This document shows positions 62,801 through 64,000 of a stretch of 64,000 bases of DNA, piece by piece. The stretch covers positions 1-64,000 of the forward strand of contig NZ_QPJT01000014.1 in the NCBI RefSeq assembly GCF_003337415.1, read 5' to 3'. The position numbers and the translations under genes are program-made. The DNA comes from Anaerobacterium chartisolvens. GTDB taxonomy: Bacteria > Bacillota > Clostridia > Acetivibrionales > DSM-27016. The first letter of the stretch is position 1, and each line of letters starts with the position of its first letter. Below the pieces are notes generated by a model. It made no database searches. It was not told where the DNA came from and worked only from the letters and a program-made list of their open reading frames with translations.

Positions 62801-63369
62801 GCTATAGCAGCCAGTCGGGAGTCCAGAACGGAAGCTGCTCCGAAGGAGGAGAGTGCTTAGGGTACATAGAAGACGGGGACTATACTGTTTACAGAAATAT
62901 AGATTTCGACAGCGGTGCCTCAAGCTTTCAGGCCAGAGTATCCAGTGCCACTAGTGGAGGCAACATAGAGCTAAGGCTTGACAGTATAACCGGCGCTTTA
63001 ATAGGTACCTGTGCGGTTCCCGGAACCGGAGGTTGGCAGGAGTGGGTTGATGTAAAATGTGATGTGAGCGGTGTAAGCGGTGAGCATAACTTATACCTTA
63101 AATTTACGGGAGGAAGCGGATACCTGTTCAACGTCAACTGGTTCACCTTTGGGAAGGAAACTACCCCGGAAAAGCTTTTGGGCGATTTAAACTCGGATGG
63201 TAAGGTAGATTCTATAGATTTCACATTGATGAAGAAGCATATTTTAGGGCTTGAGACAATTGAAGACCTTGCACCTGCTGACTTAGACGGCAACGGGGCA
63301 GTCAATTCACTGGATTTTTCACTGCTCAAGCAGTATTTGCTGGGAATTATATCTGAATTCCCAGCATAA
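59899..63369 (+). CDS. secreted cellulosomal alpha-L-fucosidase, GH95-F5/8C-CBM6-dockerin
   Basis: 1156 residues from ATG 59899 (site AGGAG; a TTG at 59893 is in frame). Signal peptide about 30 residues. GH95 body (residues ~40-800): K-A-L-P-L-G-N-G-R-I-G-A-M-V-Y-G, T-T-N-I-N-Y-E-M-N-Y-W-P with the catalytic Asn pair, and H-P-P-F-Q-I-D-G-N-F-G with the second catalytic acid. Then an F5/8 type C (CBM32-like) domain (N-V-A-L-N-K-T-A-T-A-S-G, ~815-955), a CBM6 (~960-1085) and a type I dockerin (D-L-N-S-D-G-K-V-D-S-I-D; D-L-D-G-N-G-A-V-N-S-L-D). Inverting release of alpha-1,2-fucose, for instance from xyloglucan; galactose-specific GH95 members also exist, so fucose is likely but not certain. Confidence 0.9.
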   Translation: MKFNKNTVRRIGAVLLAGLIAINGNVLFGDSKKLAASSDNDLKLWYDSMAGTNFSGDPNDLEESFYKALPLGNGRIGAMVYGNYPNERIDLNECTFWSSGPSNNNKSGAANSLKTAQDLLFAGQYKNADATINSMIGGGQARYQSIGNLDLAFGHNGVSGYSRQLDMNTGVVSCDYTYNGKKYHRESFVSYPDQVLVTRITCSSAGSISFTASCSSSLTGQYSVSTAGSDTLVMNGHGDSDNGVSYAVWFSTRSKIINTNGSIAANNNKITVTNADSAIILTSVRTNFVNYKTCNGDEKGKATADITSASSKSYNTLYNNHVADYQELFHRVDIDLGGSGSENSKPMAQRISEFGSTNDPKLVKVLFQYGRYLMISASRDSQPMNLQGIWNKFRYPAWGCKLTTNINYEMNYWPAFTTNLAECFKPFVEKAKALQAPGNETARVHYNISNGWVLHHNTDLWNRTAPIDGAWGFWPTGAGWISNMLYDAYNFNQDTAYLGEIYPVIKGSADFLQTLMQSKSINGQSYQVICPGTSPELTPPSSSGGQGGWCSYGVTMDNGISRELFKGVIEASRILNVDNSFRSTLRSKVSQIKPDTVGSWGQLQEWAYDWDSRNEKNRHISHVYNLFPGFEISKRTSPAIANAAIVSLNARGDVGTGWSEGWKLNCWARLEDAAHAYNLIKLMVTPARKNGRLYDNLWDAHPPFQIDGNFGFTSGVAEMLLQSHNNEIQLLPALPAQWSVGHANGLRARGNFTITEMNWSGGALKDVTIQSNSGNACNVRYGNTTVSFPTEAGGIYHLNGSLELIDGGAVLSNVALNKTATASGSAAGEEPGKALDGSIASKWFHNGGISGEWLKVDLGEEYDISRWVVKHAGVAEAIRFNTRDFTLQRSDDGNTWIDVDAVYGNVENISDRNVPTFTARYVRLNINTATQDNSGGARIAELELWGASEGDPPVPVPKSAFERIEGESYSSQSGVQNGSCSEGGECLGYIEDGDYTVYRNIDFDSGASSFQARVSSATSGGNIELRLDSITGALIGTCAVPGTGGWQEWVDVKCDVSGVSGEHNLYLKFTGGSGYLFNVNWFTFGKETTPEKLLGDLNSDGKVDSIDFTLMKKHILGLETIEDLAPADLDGNGAVNSLDFSLLKQYLLGIISEFPA

Positions 63370-63420
63370 TCCAGATTAACGCCAATTATGGCAATTTGAT
63401 TAAAAGGAAGGGAAGTACTA

Positions 63421-64000
63421 TGAAGATGCAGATAAAAAGGAGCCTTGCAATTATAATAGGGCTGGTATTTATATTATCATCACTTGGTTTCGAAGCGAGT
63501 GCGGCATCCACTACGATATCGGCCTTTACGCAGATAGAAGGGGAGAGCTACGACACACAGTCGGGAATCCAGAACGGAAGCTGCTCCGAAGGCGGAGAGT
63601 GTGTAGGGTATATAGAAAACGGGGACTATACTGTTTACACCAACCTTGATTTTGAAAGCGGTGCGAAAGGCTTTAAGGCTAGAGTGGCGAGTGCTACCAG
63701 CGGAGGGAATATTGAAATCCGGCTTGACAGCATTACCGGCTCTGTGATAGGCACTTGTGCGGTTCCCGGGACCGGCGACTGGCAGAATTGGGTCGATGTA
63801 CGGTGCGATGTCAGCGGAGTAAGCGGAAAGCATGACTTATATCTGAAATATACAGGGGGAAGCGGATACCTGTTTAACGTTAACTGGTTTACCTTCAGTA
63901 AGGGAGGCGGATCGGAAGGCATATTGGGCGACTTGAATTCCGACGGGAAAATAGACTCTGTAGATTTCCTGCTGATGAAAAAGCATATTCTGGAGCTGGA
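63421..64000 (+). CDS. secreted CBM6-dockerin protein (3' partial)
   Basis: 193 complete codons are visible, running off the right edge. Site GAAGGGAAG, ATG 63421, signal peptide to A-S-A (about residue 29), then directly a CBM6 (residues ~35-160: Q-I-E-G-E-S-Y-D-T-Q-S-G-I-Q ... G-Y-L-F-N-V-N-W-F-T-F) and the first half of a dockerin (D-L-N-S-D-G-K-I-D-S-V-D). No catalytic domain precedes them. Either the dockerin is internal with an enzyme after it, or this is a CBM-dockerin protein lacking an enzyme; the downstream sequence is needed. Third gene of the cluster. Confidence 0.88.

Overview
The window looks like a chromosomal segment of a mesophilic, cellulosome-forming Clostridium of the Ruminiclostridium type (R. 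cellulolyticum / papyrosolvens / josui relatives). This is inferred from three consecutive secreted proteins with CBM6-dockerin architecture at the right end, SLH-anchored surface proteins, a motility locus in Bacillus/Clostridium order, strong GGAGG ribosome-binding sites and AT-rich intergenic DNA. No rRNA, CRISPR array, plasmid or prophage backbone was seen.

Layout. 2-6634: 3' part of a giant surface protein (beta-helix, lectin-like domain, CBM9, ten FIVAR domains, three SLH domains). 6775-12298: alpha-galactoside operon (lipoprotein, two ABC permeases, cytoplasmic GH36 alpha-galactosidase). 12404-12480: tRNA-Arg(CCU) on the minus strand. 12621-24750: comFC-yvyF-flgM-flgN-flgK-flgK-flgL-(DUF6470)-fliW-csrA-flaG-fliD-fliS-fliT, the late flagellar/export-chaperone locus in the B. 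subtilis order but without flagellin; two sigma-D-like promoters are visible. 24774-25650: a non-coding stretch with a DnaA-box cluster, a small membrane-protein gene and a foldback (MITE-like) element whose ends recur at 19848, 28316 and 32481. 25783-34084: an SLH protein with YcdB/PepSY-like repeats, an AraC regulator, leuCDB, a pseudo-receiver/degenerate GGDEF protein and a LexA-like repressor that appears to lack its autocleavage residues. 34431-39470: cyanophycin operon (isoaspartyl dipeptidase, small membrane protein, cyanophycinase, cyanophycin synthetase). 39489-57117: mostly monocistronic accessory and housekeeping genes (GTP cyclohydrolase I, Rpn-type nuclease, Fe-S aldo/keto reductase, CheX-like protein, propeller-SBP fusion lipoprotein, DHA2 exporter, NfeD-SPFH pair, HAD hydrolase, metallophosphoesterase, MBL hydrolase, ZIP transporter, FabF, AraC/GyrI-like regulator) ending in a REP-type transposase flanked by an 18-bp inverted repeat. 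57664-64000: GH27-CBM6-CBM6-dockerin, GH95-F5/8C-CBM6-dockerin and the start of a CBM6-dockerin protein, apparently the beginning of a hemicellulase cluster like the R. cellulolyticum xyl-doc cluster.

How the parts fit. The secreted GH27 and GH95 enzymes would strip alpha-galactose and alpha-fucose from hemicellulose. The ABC importer plus GH36 enzyme at the left would take up and finish alpha-galactosides inside the cell. The flagellar block builds the hook-filament junction and cap and contains the FliW-CsrA switch. The cyanophycin operon is a nitrogen/carbon store with its own degradative enzymes.

The observations most worth following are the von Willebrand A-like domain inserted in the first of two tandem FlgK proteins, the foldback element family placed in 5' leaders, the DnaA-box cluster, the 27-bp direct repeats flanking an unknown gene, the probably non-cleavable LexA, and the propeller-solute-binding fusion. 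All function calls come from reading the sequence; no database search was run.
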